Shown here: positions 24,638-32,993 of the stretch, in pieces | Numbering within the stretch: the stretch's first letter is position 1 | How the letters are laid out: each line of letters opens with the position of its first letter | Assembly (NCBI GenBank): GCA_002163155.1 | Contig: MAAO01000006.1 | Span: 434,001-498,000 of the forward strand | Direction: 5' to 3' | DNA: 64,000 nt | From: Halobacteriovorax marinus | Lineage (GTDB): Bacteria > Bdellovibrionota > Bacteriovoracia > Bacteriovoracales > Bacteriovoracaceae | The notes under the pieces: generated by a model | What the model was told of the DNA's origin: nothing | Seen by the model: only the letters and a program-made list of their open reading frames with translations | Database searches by the model: none | Position numbers and translations under genes: made by a program

Positions 24638-25399
24638 TTGAATAACTTAAGAGTTCTAGTACTCATTCCTGCTCGCTATGCGTCGTCAAGGTTTCCCGGA
24701 AAACCATTAGCTGTCATCTCTAAAAAATCAATGATTCAAAGAGTTTATGATAATTGTTCAAAGATTAAGAACGATCTTTCGAGTTCTACCGTTTGTGTTG
24801 TCACAGATGATCAAAGAATTGAAGATCATGTTTTAAGTTTTGGTGGCAAAGTTGTGCGAGTTGATGATGATGTACCCTCCGGTTCTGAACGAATTGCCTT
24901 GGCCCTTACAAGATTCTTTTCAAACGAAAAATGGGACCTCGTTATAAACGTTCAGGGCGATGAGCCATTAATAGAGAGTGATTTGCTTTTTAGATTAGCG
25001 AGATTTCACTCGCAAAGCTCATTTGATATGGCCACAGTGGTGAAACCTTTTGTTGGATTTCCCGACGAACACCTTGATCCCAATAAAGTAAAGGCGATTT
25101 ATAGTCCCATAAAGGGACAGTGTTTATATTTTTCTCGCTCTAGATTACCTTTCTATAGAGATGAAACAGAACAACAGAAGTGGCATCTTCATATAGGAAT
25201 CTATTCTTTTAGACCAAGTGTCTTAAATGACTTTTGTAATCTAGCTGATTCTTATTATGAAAATATAGAGAAATTAGAACAATTAAGGGCCCTTGAAAAT
25301 GGTTACACCATTGGGGCGATAGAAACAGATATGACCCTTATGGGAGTTGATGTTCCTGAAGATATAGAGAAACTTGAAGGAGTACTCGGTGAAAGTTAA
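24638..25399 (+). CDS. kdsB: 3-deoxy-manno-octulosonate cytidylyltransferase
   Basis: A protein of 253 residues that activates Kdo as CMP-Kdo for lipid A core synthesis. Motifs: [17 protein letters not shown] with the CTP-binding loop, [31 protein letters not shown] and the FSRSRLPF region. The start is a TTG with GGAG 7 bases upstream; the ATG nearby (24631) is out of frame and stops at once. It starts a four-gene operon kdsB-pyrG-kdsA-kdsC whose junctions all overlap by 11 bases. This shows a Kdo-containing lipopolysaccharide. Confidence 0.93.
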   Translation: MNNLRVLVLIPARYASSRFPGKPLAVISKKSMIQRVYDNCSKIKNDLSSSTVCVVTDDQRIEDHVLSFGGKVVRVDDDVPSGSERIALALTRFFSNEKWDLVINVQGDEPLIESDLLFRLARFHSQSSFDMATVVKPFVGFPDEHLDPNKVKAIYSPIKGQCLYFSRSRLPFYRDETEQQKWHLHIGIYSFRPSVLNDFCNLADSYYENIEKLEQLRALENGYTIGAIETDMTLMGVDVPEDIEKLEGVLGES

Positions 25400-26996
25400 A
25401 AAGAATCCTAAGAAGTTTATTTTTATTACTGGGGGAGTAGCTAGTTCTCTTGGTAAAGGTTTAGCCGCTGCAAGTATTGCAGGTCTTCTAGAAAGAAGAG
25501 GCTTAAAAGTAAATATGCTAAAAATGGATCCTTATATAAATGTAGATCCAGGGACAATGAGTCCTACTCAGCACGGTGAAGTTTTTGTCACTGATGACGG
25601 GGCAGAAACTGATCTTGATTTAGGGCACTATGAAAGGTTTACCTCTCTCACTCTAACAAGAACAAGTAACTTCACAACTGGACAAGTTTATTTAAAAGTT
25701 ATTGAAAATGAACGAGCAGGAAAATATCTAGGAAAAACTGTTCAAGTTGTTCCGCATATTACTAATGAAATTAAAAGAAGAATTCATGTGGCCGCTGAGG
25801 AAGCAGAAATTCTCCTTGGTGAAATTGGAGGGACAATTGGTGATATTGAATCTCAACCATTTGTAGAGTCAATTAGACAGCTGGCCCATGATGTTGGACC
25901 TGAGAATGTATTATTTGTTCACCTGGTTCTTGTTCCTTATCTAGGAGCGGCTGGAGAGTTGAAAACGAAACCAGCACAGCATTCGGTAAAAGAGTTGCGT
26001 TCAATGGGACTCTTTCCACAAATCATTATTTGTAGATCTGATAGGGACGTTGAATCATCGCTAATTGATAAAATCTCATTATTTTGTAATGTCTCTAAAG
26101 AAAATGTATTCCAATCCATTGATGTAGATACTATTTATAAAGTTCCTCTAAGTTTTCATGATCAGGGTCTAGATCAAAAAGTTGCTGATCACCTCGGAAT
26201 CTGGGCTTCTGCTCCAAAAATTGGTGACCTGCAAAAAGTCGTTTACAACTTTGAAAATCCACTTAGAAAAGTGAAAATTGGAATTGTTGGTAAATATACA
26301 GAACTTATTGAATCTTATAAGTCTTTAGATGAGGCACTAAATCATGCAGCAAACTCATGCCAGCTTGAATTAGAACCTATCTATATTGATGCCGAAGAAC
26401 TAGAAAAAGGAAATGATCAAATATTAAAAGAAATTCAAGGGATTCTTGTTCCTGGTGGATTTGGTCAACGTGGTACTGAAGGAAAAATTAGTGCTATTAA
26501 ATTTGCCAGAGAAAATAACCTACCTTTCTTTGGGATTTGTCTTGGAATGCAACTGGCAATGGTTGAATTTGCAAGAAATGTTGTAGGACTAGAAAGGGCC
26601 ACTAGTGAAGAGTTTGAAAGTGGCGGAGACCACGTCATTCACTATATGGAAGGTCAAAGTAAAGAAGGTGCAAAAGGCGGTAATATGAGACTTGGTGCCT
26701 ATAAGTGTGAATTGGAAAAGGGTTCTAAGGCCCATGACATTTATGGAAGTGAAATCATTTCAGAAAGACACCGTCATAGACTCGAAGTTAATAATTTATA
26801 CGTAGGAAAAATTTGTGAAGCAGGAATGACTGTTTCAGGAGTAAATAAGGAGCTTGATCTGGTAGAAGTTATTGAACTTCAAAGTCATGATCATTTTATT
26901 GCTTGTCAGTATCATCCTGAATTTAAATCAAAACCTTATACTCCACATCCACTCTTTAAAACATTTATAGAAAAGGCAGATAAATATGGAAAATAA
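25389..26996 (+). CDS. pyrG: CTP synthase
   Basis: A protein of 535 residues making CTP from UTP with glutamine or ammonia. The N-terminal synthetase has [32 protein letters not shown] and [20 protein letters not shown]; the C-terminal class I amidotransferase has [17 protein letters not shown] with the nucleophilic Cys, and HPEF. GTG at 25389 with AAGGAG 6 bases upstream is the start. It overlaps kdsB by 11 bases and kdsA by 11 bases. CTP is the co-substrate of KdsB, which may explain its place between the kds genes. Confidence 0.95.
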   Translation: MKVKKNPKKFIFITGGVASSLGKGLAAASIAGLLERRGLKVNMLKMDPYINVDPGTMSPTQHGEVFVTDDGAETDLDLGHYERFTSLTLTRTSNFTTGQVYLKVIENERAGKYLGKTVQVVPHITNEIKRRIHVAAEEAEILLGEIGGTIGDIESQPFVESIRQLAHDVGPENVLFVHLVLVPYLGAAGELKTKPAQHSVKELRSMGLFPQIIICRSDRDVESSLIDKISLFCNVSKENVFQSIDVDTIYKVPLSFHDQGLDQKVADHLGIWASAPKIGDLQKVVYNFENPLRKVKIGIVGKYTELIESYKSLDEALNHAANSCQLELEPIYIDAEELEKGNDQILKEIQGILVPGGFGQRGTEGKISAIKFARENNLPFFGICLGMQLAMVEFARNVVGLERATSEEFESGGDHVIHYMEGQSKEGAKGGNMRLGAYKCELEKGSKAHDIYGSEIISERHRHRLEVNNLYVGKICEAGMTVSGVNKELDLVEVIELQSHDHFIACQYHPEFKSKPYTPHPLFKTFIEKADKYGK

Positions 26997-27795
26997 ACTA
27001 ATGGATTTCTTTATAGGACCTTGTGTTTTAGAAAGTGAAGCAATGGCCATGGATATAGCAGGGAGACTTGTTGAAGATCTTGCTGAATTTAAAGGTAAAA
27101 TAAATTTTCATTTTAAAGGAAGTTTCGATAAGGCGAATAGATCGTCAATCAATTCTTACCGAGGCCCAGGTATTGAAAAAGGTTTGGCTATTTTAGAAAA
27201 AATAAGCAAGACATATGATATTCAAACAATCACTGATTTTCATTTTCCTGAGCAGGCAAATGAAGTTGCGTCTGTTGTTCATACTCTGCAAGTTCCAGCA
27301 TTTCTTTGTCGGCAAACTGACATGATTATCGCAGGGGCAGAAGCTTGTAAGAAATATGACGGGCAGTTAAAAATTAAGAAAGGACAATTTCTAAGTCCTG
27401 AAGAAACAAAGAATATTGTCGATAAAGCATCTAACTTTCTTTCGAAAGATAAAATACTACTAACTGAGCGAGGAACAAGTTTTGGTTACAATAACTTAGT
27501 TGTAGATATGGCCAGTTTTCAAATAATGAAAAGTTTTGGAGTGAGAACAATTCACGACGCTACTCATTGTGTTCAACGTCCTGGTGGATTAGGAACTTCC
27601 ACTGGTGGTAAGCGTGAACAGATTTTTACTTTAGCCAAAGCTGCTGTGGCCGCTGGCGCAGATGGTATTTTTATGGAATGCCACCAAAATCCTGATAAAG
27701 CTCTTTCAGACCCTACAACTTGTCTTCCTTTAGATGAAGTACAAAGTATTGTAAGAAAATTATTAAAACTAAAAGAGGTTGTTAATGAGCTCTAA
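26986..27795 (+). CDS. kdsA: Kdo-8-phosphate synthase
   Basis: A protein of 269 residues that condenses arabinose-5-phosphate with PEP to Kdo-8-phosphate. Motifs are FIGPCVLES at the N-terminus, [12 protein letters not shown], the TDFHFPEQ region, [25 protein letters not shown] and [11 protein letters not shown]. It has the usual length. The ATG lies 11 bases inside the end of pyrG, and its own 3' end overlaps kdsC by 11 bases. Residue Cys13 in the GPCVLES motif is the one that binds the metal in metal-dependent members. Confidence 0.94.
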   Translation: MENKLMDFFIGPCVLESEAMAMDIAGRLVEDLAEFKGKINFHFKGSFDKANRSSINSYRGPGIEKGLAILEKISKTYDIQTITDFHFPEQANEVASVVHTLQVPAFLCRQTDMIIAGAEACKKYDGQLKIKKGQFLSPEETKNIVDKASNFLSKDKILLTERGTSFGYNNLVVDMASFQIMKSFGVRTIHDATHCVQRPGGLGTSTGGKREQIFTLAKAAVAAGADGIFMECHQNPDKALSDPTTCLPLDEVQSIVRKLLKLKEVVNEL

Positions 27796-28348
27796 CTTGA
27801 GAGAAATTGCAAAGAAATTTGAAGATAAGCTTTCGAAAATTAAAGTTGTGGCCTTTGATGTTGATGGAATTCTAACTGATGGAAAAGTTTGGTATTCTGG
27901 TGATGAGATGGGCTGGAACCGAGTCACTAATACAAGTGATGGTTATGGTTTAAAGATGCTTAAAGAATTTGGTTTTAAAGTCGGAGTGATTACCGGTGGA
28001 GATTCCCTAAGTGTTATAAAGAGATTTAAGGAAAACCTTAAACTTGACTTTGTTTACGCTGGAAACGAAGACAAGAGAGAATCTTATAAGAAATTATTAG
28101 ATGAGGGATATAAGCCTGAAGAAATTCTCTACATGGGGGATGAGTTTTTTGACCTTCCCTTACTTATGGCGAGTGGTTTCTCTGTCACTGTTCCAAGTGC
28201 AAGCTTAGAAATTCAAGAAAGGGTTGATTATATCACTTCTATTTCTGGAACAGGTTCTGCCAGAGAAGTCATAGATATATTGAGATATTCGAGAAACCTA
28301 TATCCAAAAATTAAAGATATGAATGGAGAATTCATTAAATTTAATTAA
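27785..28348 (+). CDS. kdsC: Kdo-8-phosphate phosphatase (HAD family)
   Basis: A protein of 187 residues of the C0-type HAD phosphatases. Motif I is VVAFDVDGILTDG with the nucleophilic Asp, motif II GVITGGDS, and motif IV YMGDEFFDLPLL. It removes the phosphate from Kdo-8-phosphate between KdsA and KdsB. ATG at 27785 has AGAGG 6 bases upstream. It overlaps kdsA by 11 bases and, at its stop, the convergent sensor kinase gene by 4 bases. The cap insert is missing, as expected for tetrameric KdsC. Confidence 0.9.
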   Translation: MSSNLREIAKKFEDKLSKIKVVAFDVDGILTDGKVWYSGDEMGWNRVTNTSDGYGLKMLKEFGFKVGVITGGDSLSVIKRFKENLKLDFVYAGNEDKRESYKKLLDEGYKPEEILYMGDEFFDLPLLMASGFSVTVPSASLEIQERVDYITSISGTGSAREVIDILRYSRNLYPKIKDMNGEFIKFN

Positions 28349-30441
28349 TTTTTTAAGGGGAGCTTGATAATAAAATGTGCTCCCTGTTCTGACTCTTTTA
28401 AAATCAAGTCGCCTTTCATCTCTTTCATTATTGACTTAGAAATACTTAAGCCAAGGCCCGTTCCTTTTCCTTTTTCCTTCGTGGTGAAGAAAGGGGTGAA
28501 GATCTTTTCAACCATAGAACTTGGTATTCCTGTACCTGAATCTAAAATTCCTAGGTAGCAGTATCCATTTTCACTTCTGTTGGTAATGGTTATTTTCTTA
28601 ACAGAGCAATTCTCCAATGCATCTATTGAGTTATTTAGTAAATTGATAAGAACCTGTGAAAATTGTGTTTCTTTGATGAAGACATTTAATTCACTATCCA
28701 TATCTTCAATTAATATTCTCACTTTTTGTTTCTTAATTTTTGATTCTATGAAGATGAGAGTTTTATCAATTAAGATTTTTAATTTCTTATTATCCTGCTT
28801 GTCTTTACTGCTCTCTCTAGAGAAATCTAAGAGATTTGAAATAATAGATGAGGTTCTTGTTACAGAGTCATCAATATTATTTAAACATCTTTCTATTTTT
28901 TCTGATTTCTTAGCGTTTGTGATCTTTAAGAAGTGAAATTCATCTTCAAGAATAGAAAGTGAGAGAGAGATGACTCCCATAGGGTTATTGACTTCATGTG
29001 CAATACTACTGGCGACCTCTCCAAGAGCTGCTAGCTTTTGATTATGAATCGATTTTGCTCTTTCTAATTCGATTTCTACTTGTGCTTTGACTTTCTCACT
29101 ATTATCGAAACATTGAGCAAAGTAGATTTCTTCATGCTTATCTTTATTTATTGTCCAAAGAGAATATTTCCATTCTTTTTTATTTTTAAAAATTATCTCT
29201 TCATTGAAGATCTCATTGTTTACTTCTAGCTTGTTGAGTAGTTGTTTAAAGGAGTAACTTTCATTTAAGAGTGAGTCCTGAACTATATTTTCTCCGACTT
29301 TTTCTAGATCTAGGAAGTTCTTTGCTGACTCATTTAATTGAATGATAGTGCCATCATTATCCCAAATGAGTATTGGAAGTTGTGAAGAGTTGATAAACCT
29401 AGAGAGCTGGTTTTTCTTAATTTTAAAATTTTGAAATACTGTAGAAAAATCATCACTAATAATATTAAATTCCTCTATCGAGCTCTTTTTGTAAGTAGAG
29501 AGATTATCATCTTCAATGGTTGAGTGTAAGAAATTGAGTAATCTTTTAAGGTTAGGAGTGAGTAGGGCATGAGTTAATAACATGGAAATAAAAGCTAAGA
29601 TAAATGTCAGCACAACTGTATAAATAACATATTTAAAATAGGATTGTCTGAGCTCTTCAATAAGAAGTGAGGATGTTTCAAAATATATATTTAAATCGAC
29701 ATCCTCGAAAATATCTAATTTTCCTGAGTAGTATATTTTTTGATCTGTTGAAAATAACTTCTGACTAAATGAGCTTTGAAATATTTTTCTTTCTTCTTCC
29801 TTTAATGGTCTAATTCCTGCAATGAATTTATCTCCTAGAAACACAAAAAGGTTGTGATGATTAATTCTATCTGAAATTTTAGAGAGAAGTTCTAGATTAT
29901 TATTAAGTAAGATTCCTGTGTGTATGGTCGCTAGAACCTTTCCGCTATTTGTAGAGATAATTGGTTTTTTTGTGAAAATAACAACGTTTGAGTTATTATA
30001 AACACCAAAAGAAAGAGTTTCATTTGATTTTCTTTCTAGATATTCTTCAATGATTGAGCTGTCATCGTGTAAATTGATACTGACATCTATTGTTTCCTTA
30101 CTCTGATCAAAACTAATAAATAGAAAATCTGAACTACTGAAATCTGTTGAAATTTCTTCTAGTACTTTTTTTACTTTTTTAAAATTGTCTTCTTCTAAGC
30201 TCTTGATGATTTCTTTATTTTCAGATATAGAATTTAGTGAATTATTCATTATTTTAAATTCTGAATTCAAAAATAATTGAGTGAGCTTTAGGTCTTCCTC
30301 AAAGTCTTGAATAAGTTTTTCTTCAAAGAGTTGTGAGGACGTTTGATACTGTATATAGATAATAGGAGTCGCCACAACTAAAATCGTTATGAGAATATTG
30401 AAACCTATAATAGCTGAAAGTCTGTAATCTTTTTTCTTCAT
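28345..30441 (-). CDS. LuxQ-like sensor histidine kinase without receiver domain
   Basis: A protein of 698 residues. Membrane segments at about 9-30 and 271-290 enclose a periplasmic sensor of about 240 residues. The sensor resembles the LuxQ periplasmic domain: FLFISFDQS (106-114), and PIISTNSGKVLATIHTG with LLNNNLELLSKI (160-189), match LuxQ in order and spacing. After TM2, SSIEEFNIISDDFSTVFQNF and the PAS segment LPILIWDNDGTIIQLN (355-370) also match LuxQ. The kinase core has H482 in SIAHEVNNP, N-box NLLNNSIDALEN, DSGTGIP and GKGTGLGLS, and the protein ends there. LuxQ of Vibrio has a further receiver domain; this one does not. It directly follows the luxP homologue (TAATG junction). Likely senses AI-2 through LuxP. 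Confidence 0.8.
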   Translation of the reverse strand: MKKKDYRLSAIIGFNILITILVVATPIIYIQYQTSSQLFEEKLIQDFEEDLKLTQLFLNSEFKIMNNSLNSISENKEIIKSLEEDNFKKVKKVLEEISTDFSSSDFLFISFDQSKETIDVSINLHDDSSIIEEYLERKSNETLSFGVYNNSNVVIFTKKPIISTNSGKVLATIHTGILLNNNLELLSKISDRINHHNLFVFLGDKFIAGIRPLKEEERKIFQSSFSQKLFSTDQKIYYSGKLDIFEDVDLNIYFETSSLLIEELRQSYFKYVIYTVVLTFILAFISMLLTHALLTPNLKRLLNFLHSTIEDDNLSTYKKSSIEEFNIISDDFSTVFQNFKIKKNQLSRFINSSQLPILIWDNDGTIIQLNESAKNFLDLEKVGENIVQDSLLNESYSFKQLLNKLEVNNEIFNEEIIFKNKKEWKYSLWTINKDKHEEIYFAQCFDNSEKVKAQVEIELERAKSIHNQKLAALGEVASSIAHEVNNPMGVISLSLSILEDEFHFLKITNAKKSEKIERCLNNIDDSVTRTSSIISNLLDFSRESSKDKQDNKKLKILIDKTLIFIESKIKKQKVRILIEDMDSELNVFIKETQFSQVLINLLNNSIDALENCSVKKITITNRSENGYCYLGILDSGTGIPSSMVEKIFTPFFTTKEKGKGTGLGLSISKSIMKEMKGDLILKESEQGAHFIIKLPLKN

Positions 30442-31523
30442 TAACGAGAATACCTAAAAGATCTTTTCTTTAATTTTTCGATCTCTTCTTTAGTCGTACT
30501 TTTATCTATGATAACCATTTCTCCAGAAAAAACTCTTGGTATTAATGATGATCTATCCTCTAATTCATATTTTATGGCCTCTGCCATGGCCACTCCATTG
30601 TCATCATTTATTCGCATCACTGTTAAATCTATTCCATTTTTTTTCAAAGATAAACTTTCAAGTTCTGCACTTCCGCCACCCCATCCGTTTATAGTAAAAT
30701 CTAACTTATTTTTTTTAGAGAACTTTGCAGAAGTGATGGCGATATCAGTAGAACAAGAAAAGACGAGCTGAATGTCTTTTTCATTTGTGGTGAGGTCTTC
30801 TAATGCCTTCTTGATCTTATTTTCATCATTGTCGGTATAATATCTTCCAACGAGTTTCCATTTCTTGTGTTGCTTTAAATTACCTATGAAAGAGTCTCCG
30901 CGCATTTTACTAACGTAACCATCTGTTAGGTACAGCATGGCAAACTTGCCTCCATTAGGATGAATTTGTAAGATGCGATCAAGTAGTAGTTTACTTCCTA
31001 ACTGGTGATCAAAACCCACATATAAGAATGGAGGGTGATTTTTCCAAAGCTTCAGGGGAGTCGTAATATTTTGTAGGATGACTTTGGTTTTTCCCTTACT
31101 AAGTATTTGAGTGATAATTTTTTGATGTTTCTTAGCATCTAAAGTGAATATTAAGTAATCTGGGTTTCCCTTTAAACTTTGCAATATATGCTTTGCTTGT
31201 TTTCTTATCTCAACACCAGGCTTTGTGAAGAATTCTTCTATTTGATATTTTATATTTAGAAGATCGAGTCTGGCCTTAAAAGAGGAGAGGCTTCGCTTCC
31301 AGTAGTCTGAGATTTGTTTTCCAGGATAGATCACAGAAATTTTAATGGGTCTTCGCTGCTTCGCTTTTACTTGAATTGGAAGATTTGTGACAACTTTCGA
31401 AAAATCATTTAAAAGTTGTTCTTGTTTAGGATGGTGTTTGAAGTATTCATTTATATGCCAGAACTCGTCTGAATGAGAATTTAATGAAATTAAGAGGCAT
31501 AAATATATTGATATTTTCTTCAT
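30441..31523 (-). CDS. luxP: LuxP-like autoinducer-2 binding protein
   Basis: A protein of 360 residues with a signal peptide (MKKISIYLCLLISLNSHS) and the whole length of Vibrio LuxP. Matching segments include RRPIKISVIYPGKQISDYW, PDYLIFTLD, QNITTP, PPFLYVGFDH, CSTD, INGWGGGSAELE, TVMRINDD and KKRSFRYS. From memory of the Vibrio harveyi LuxP-AI-2 structure, the ligand contacts are Gln77, Ser79, Tyr81, Trp82, Asn159, Arg215, Thr266, Trp289 and Arg310; here they align to Gln70, Ser72, Tyr74, Trp75, Asn152, Arg208, Thr259, Trp281 and Arg304, all conserved. It overlaps the sensor kinase start by 1 base. GGA precedes the ATG. LuxP is distinct from RbsB and LsrB. Confidence 0.9.
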   Translation of the reverse strand: MKKISIYLCLLISLNSHSDEFWHINEYFKHHPKQEQLLNDFSKVVTNLPIQVKAKQRRPIKISVIYPGKQISDYWKRSLSSFKARLDLLNIKYQIEEFFTKPGVEIRKQAKHILQSLKGNPDYLIFTLDAKKHQKIITQILSKGKTKVILQNITTPLKLWKNHPPFLYVGFDHQLGSKLLLDRILQIHPNGGKFAMLYLTDGYVSKMRGDSFIGNLKQHKKWKLVGRYYTDNDENKIKKALEDLTTNEKDIQLVFSCSTDIAITSAKFSKKNKLDFTINGWGGGSAELESLSLKKNGIDLTVMRINDDNGVAMAEAIKYELEDRSSLIPRVFSGEMVIIDKSTTKEEIEKLKKRSFRYSR

Positions 31524-31659
31524 TTAAATTCCTGATTAAGATATATTCTTATCGGAAGTTGCTGAAATTACTTAAGAGATTAGTGGTGAGGCTTGACTGT
31601 AGGTTCGAGAGTCGTTAAATAGTTGAGCGTAGTACTTAGTTTAAAATTTTAGGAATAAC

Positions 31660-31917
31660 ATGAAAGAATTAAATAATCTAAAAGCACTTCTCGACACTGA
31701 ATACGAGTGGCCAGGGCCTTATTTGTTTAAGTTCATTGTGCCTGCTGTTCAACTTCTTGCTCTAAAGGGTTTACTCTCAGGACATGATTTAATAGAGAAA
31801 CCTTCAAAAAATGGTAAATATATCTCAATTACGCTCACTATAACGTGTGAATCTTCACAAAAAGTCATTGATCTATACGAAAAGGTTTCTTCAATTCCCG
31901 GAATCATGTCTCTGTAG
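31660..31917 (+). CDS. DUF493 (YbeD-like) protein
   Basis: A protein of 85 residues with the small alpha-beta DUF493 fold: YEWPGPYLFKFIV at the start, EKPSKNGKYISITLTITCES and IDLYEKVSSIPGI at the end. Members such as E. coli YbeD often sit beside lipoate genes, and have an ACT-like fold with a suggested regulatory role; no partner is present here. It starts 136 bases from the divergent luxP gene and 38 bases before gpsA, so it may share a transcript with gpsA. Function not established. Confidence 0.7.
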   Translation: MKELNNLKALLDTEYEWPGPYLFKFIVPAVQLLALKGLLSGHDLIEKPSKNGKYISITLTITCESSQKVIDLYEKVSSIPGIMSL

Positions 31918-31955
31918 TAGAATAATAGAAATTCAATATCTAAGGAAGGTTTAAC

Positions 31956-32984
31956 ATGAGTTATGATTGCGCACTTGTAGTAGGTGCTGGAGCATTTGGA
32001 ACTTCAATTGCATCAGTTTTGGCAAATAATTTTAAGAAAGTCATACTTAAAGTAAGATCAGTTGATGTCTATGAGAGCCTTTTAAAGGGTGAGAATTCTG
32101 TATACCTTCCAGGTCAAAAACTTTCTGATAATATTGTTCCCGCCCTTAGTTGGGATGAAGTGGATGAACAAACCACGGGCAAGATAGAACTCATTATTTC
32201 AGGCTTACCAACTGCAGGAATTTCATCGTTTTTCTCTGAAAACTCTGAACGTTTTAGTCGGTACTTTGAGCAAGGAGTACCTCTTGTTTCTCTTTCTAAA
32301 GGGATTGATCCCATAACATTAGAATTAGCAGACGATCTCTTCTTTGATCTCTGGAGTCAGCATAGAGAGCTTTTTACTTTTCTTTCTGGTCCAAGTTTTG
32401 CCAAAGAAATCATGGAAGAGCAAATTACTCTTGTCACTCTTGCGGGTAGGTCACGTAAAGTCTTAAAAAATGTTTCTAAGATGTTGGACACGCAATACTT
32501 TAAGGTTCTTCCAAGTTATGACATTAAAGGAGTTCTCTTAGGAGGAGCTCTTAAGAATGTCTTAGCGATTGCCGGTGGGATTTTAGAAGGTCTTGGTTAT
32601 AACCATAATACTAGGGCCGCAATGATCACTCGAGGTATTGCTGAGATGTTGAGATTTGGTAAAGTCTATAATGCTAGACCTGAAACTTTCTATGGATTGA
32701 GTGGAATGGGAGATCTTATTCTTACGACAACAGGAGAGTTGTCTCGGAATAAATCTTTTGGTCTTGAGATTGCGAAGGGACGAAGTCCTGAAGAAATTGT
32801 GAATTCACAAAGAACAGTAGTCGAAGGTTTTAAAACGTCTAAGGCCGCATATCTTGTATCTGAAAAATATGAAATTAGAGCGAGTATATTTGAAGGCGTC
32901 TATAGAGTTCTCTATGAGAACGCTGACCCAAGAGAAGTTCTCACTAAACTCATGAGGCAGCCAGGAAAGTTTGAGCTTGATTAA
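31956..32984 (+). CDS. gpsA: Glycerol-3-phosphate dehydrogenase [NAD(P)+]
   Basis: A protein of 342 residues. The N-terminal Rossmann motif is VVGAGAFGTSIASVLANN, with ISGLPT, SLSKGID, SGPSFAKE and the catalytic Lys region LGGALKNVLAIAGG, then GLSGMGDLILT. It makes sn-glycerol-3-phosphate for phospholipid synthesis. The gene starts with AAGG upstream (31946 region) and ends in FELD. Its stop codon overlaps the dsbD gene by 4 bases, and the two ends form a hairpin. Normal length. Confidence 0.93.
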   Translation: MSYDCALVVGAGAFGTSIASVLANNFKKVILKVRSVDVYESLLKGENSVYLPGQKLSDNIVPALSWDEVDEQTTGKIELIISGLPTAGISSFFSENSERFSRYFEQGVPLVSLSKGIDPITLELADDLFFDLWSQHRELFTFLSGPSFAKEIMEEQITLVTLAGRSRKVLKNVSKMLDTQYFKVLPSYDIKGVLLGGALKNVLAIAGGILEGLGYNHNTRAAMITRGIAEMLRFGKVYNARPETFYGLSGMGDLILTTTGELSRNKSFGLEIAKGRSPEEIVNSQRTVVEGFKTSKAAYLVSEKYEIRASIFEGVYRVLYENADPREVLTKLMRQPGKFELD

Positions 32985-32993
32985 TTCAAGCTC
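32973..32993. terminator. Dual-coding hairpin at the gpsA/dsbD junction
   Basis: GAGCTTGA (32973-32980), loop TTAAT, TCAAGCTC (32986-32993): 8 perfect base pairs across overlapping stops of convergent genes. The left arm encodes the end of GpsA (ELD), the right arm the end of the DsbD-like protein (SLN). No T run follows on either strand. Confidence 0.55.

Noticed and set aside
28364-28936. Plus-strand open frames inside the sensor kinase gene
   Set aside because: Shadows of the kinase gene; low-complexity Ser/Phe translations and no ribosome binding site.
30441-31523. Reading the LuxP-like gene as a ribose-binding protein (RbsB)
   Set aside because: The N-terminal segment, the ISDYW motif, INGWGGGSAELE and the KRxFRYS C-terminus are LuxP-specific; RbsB lacks them.
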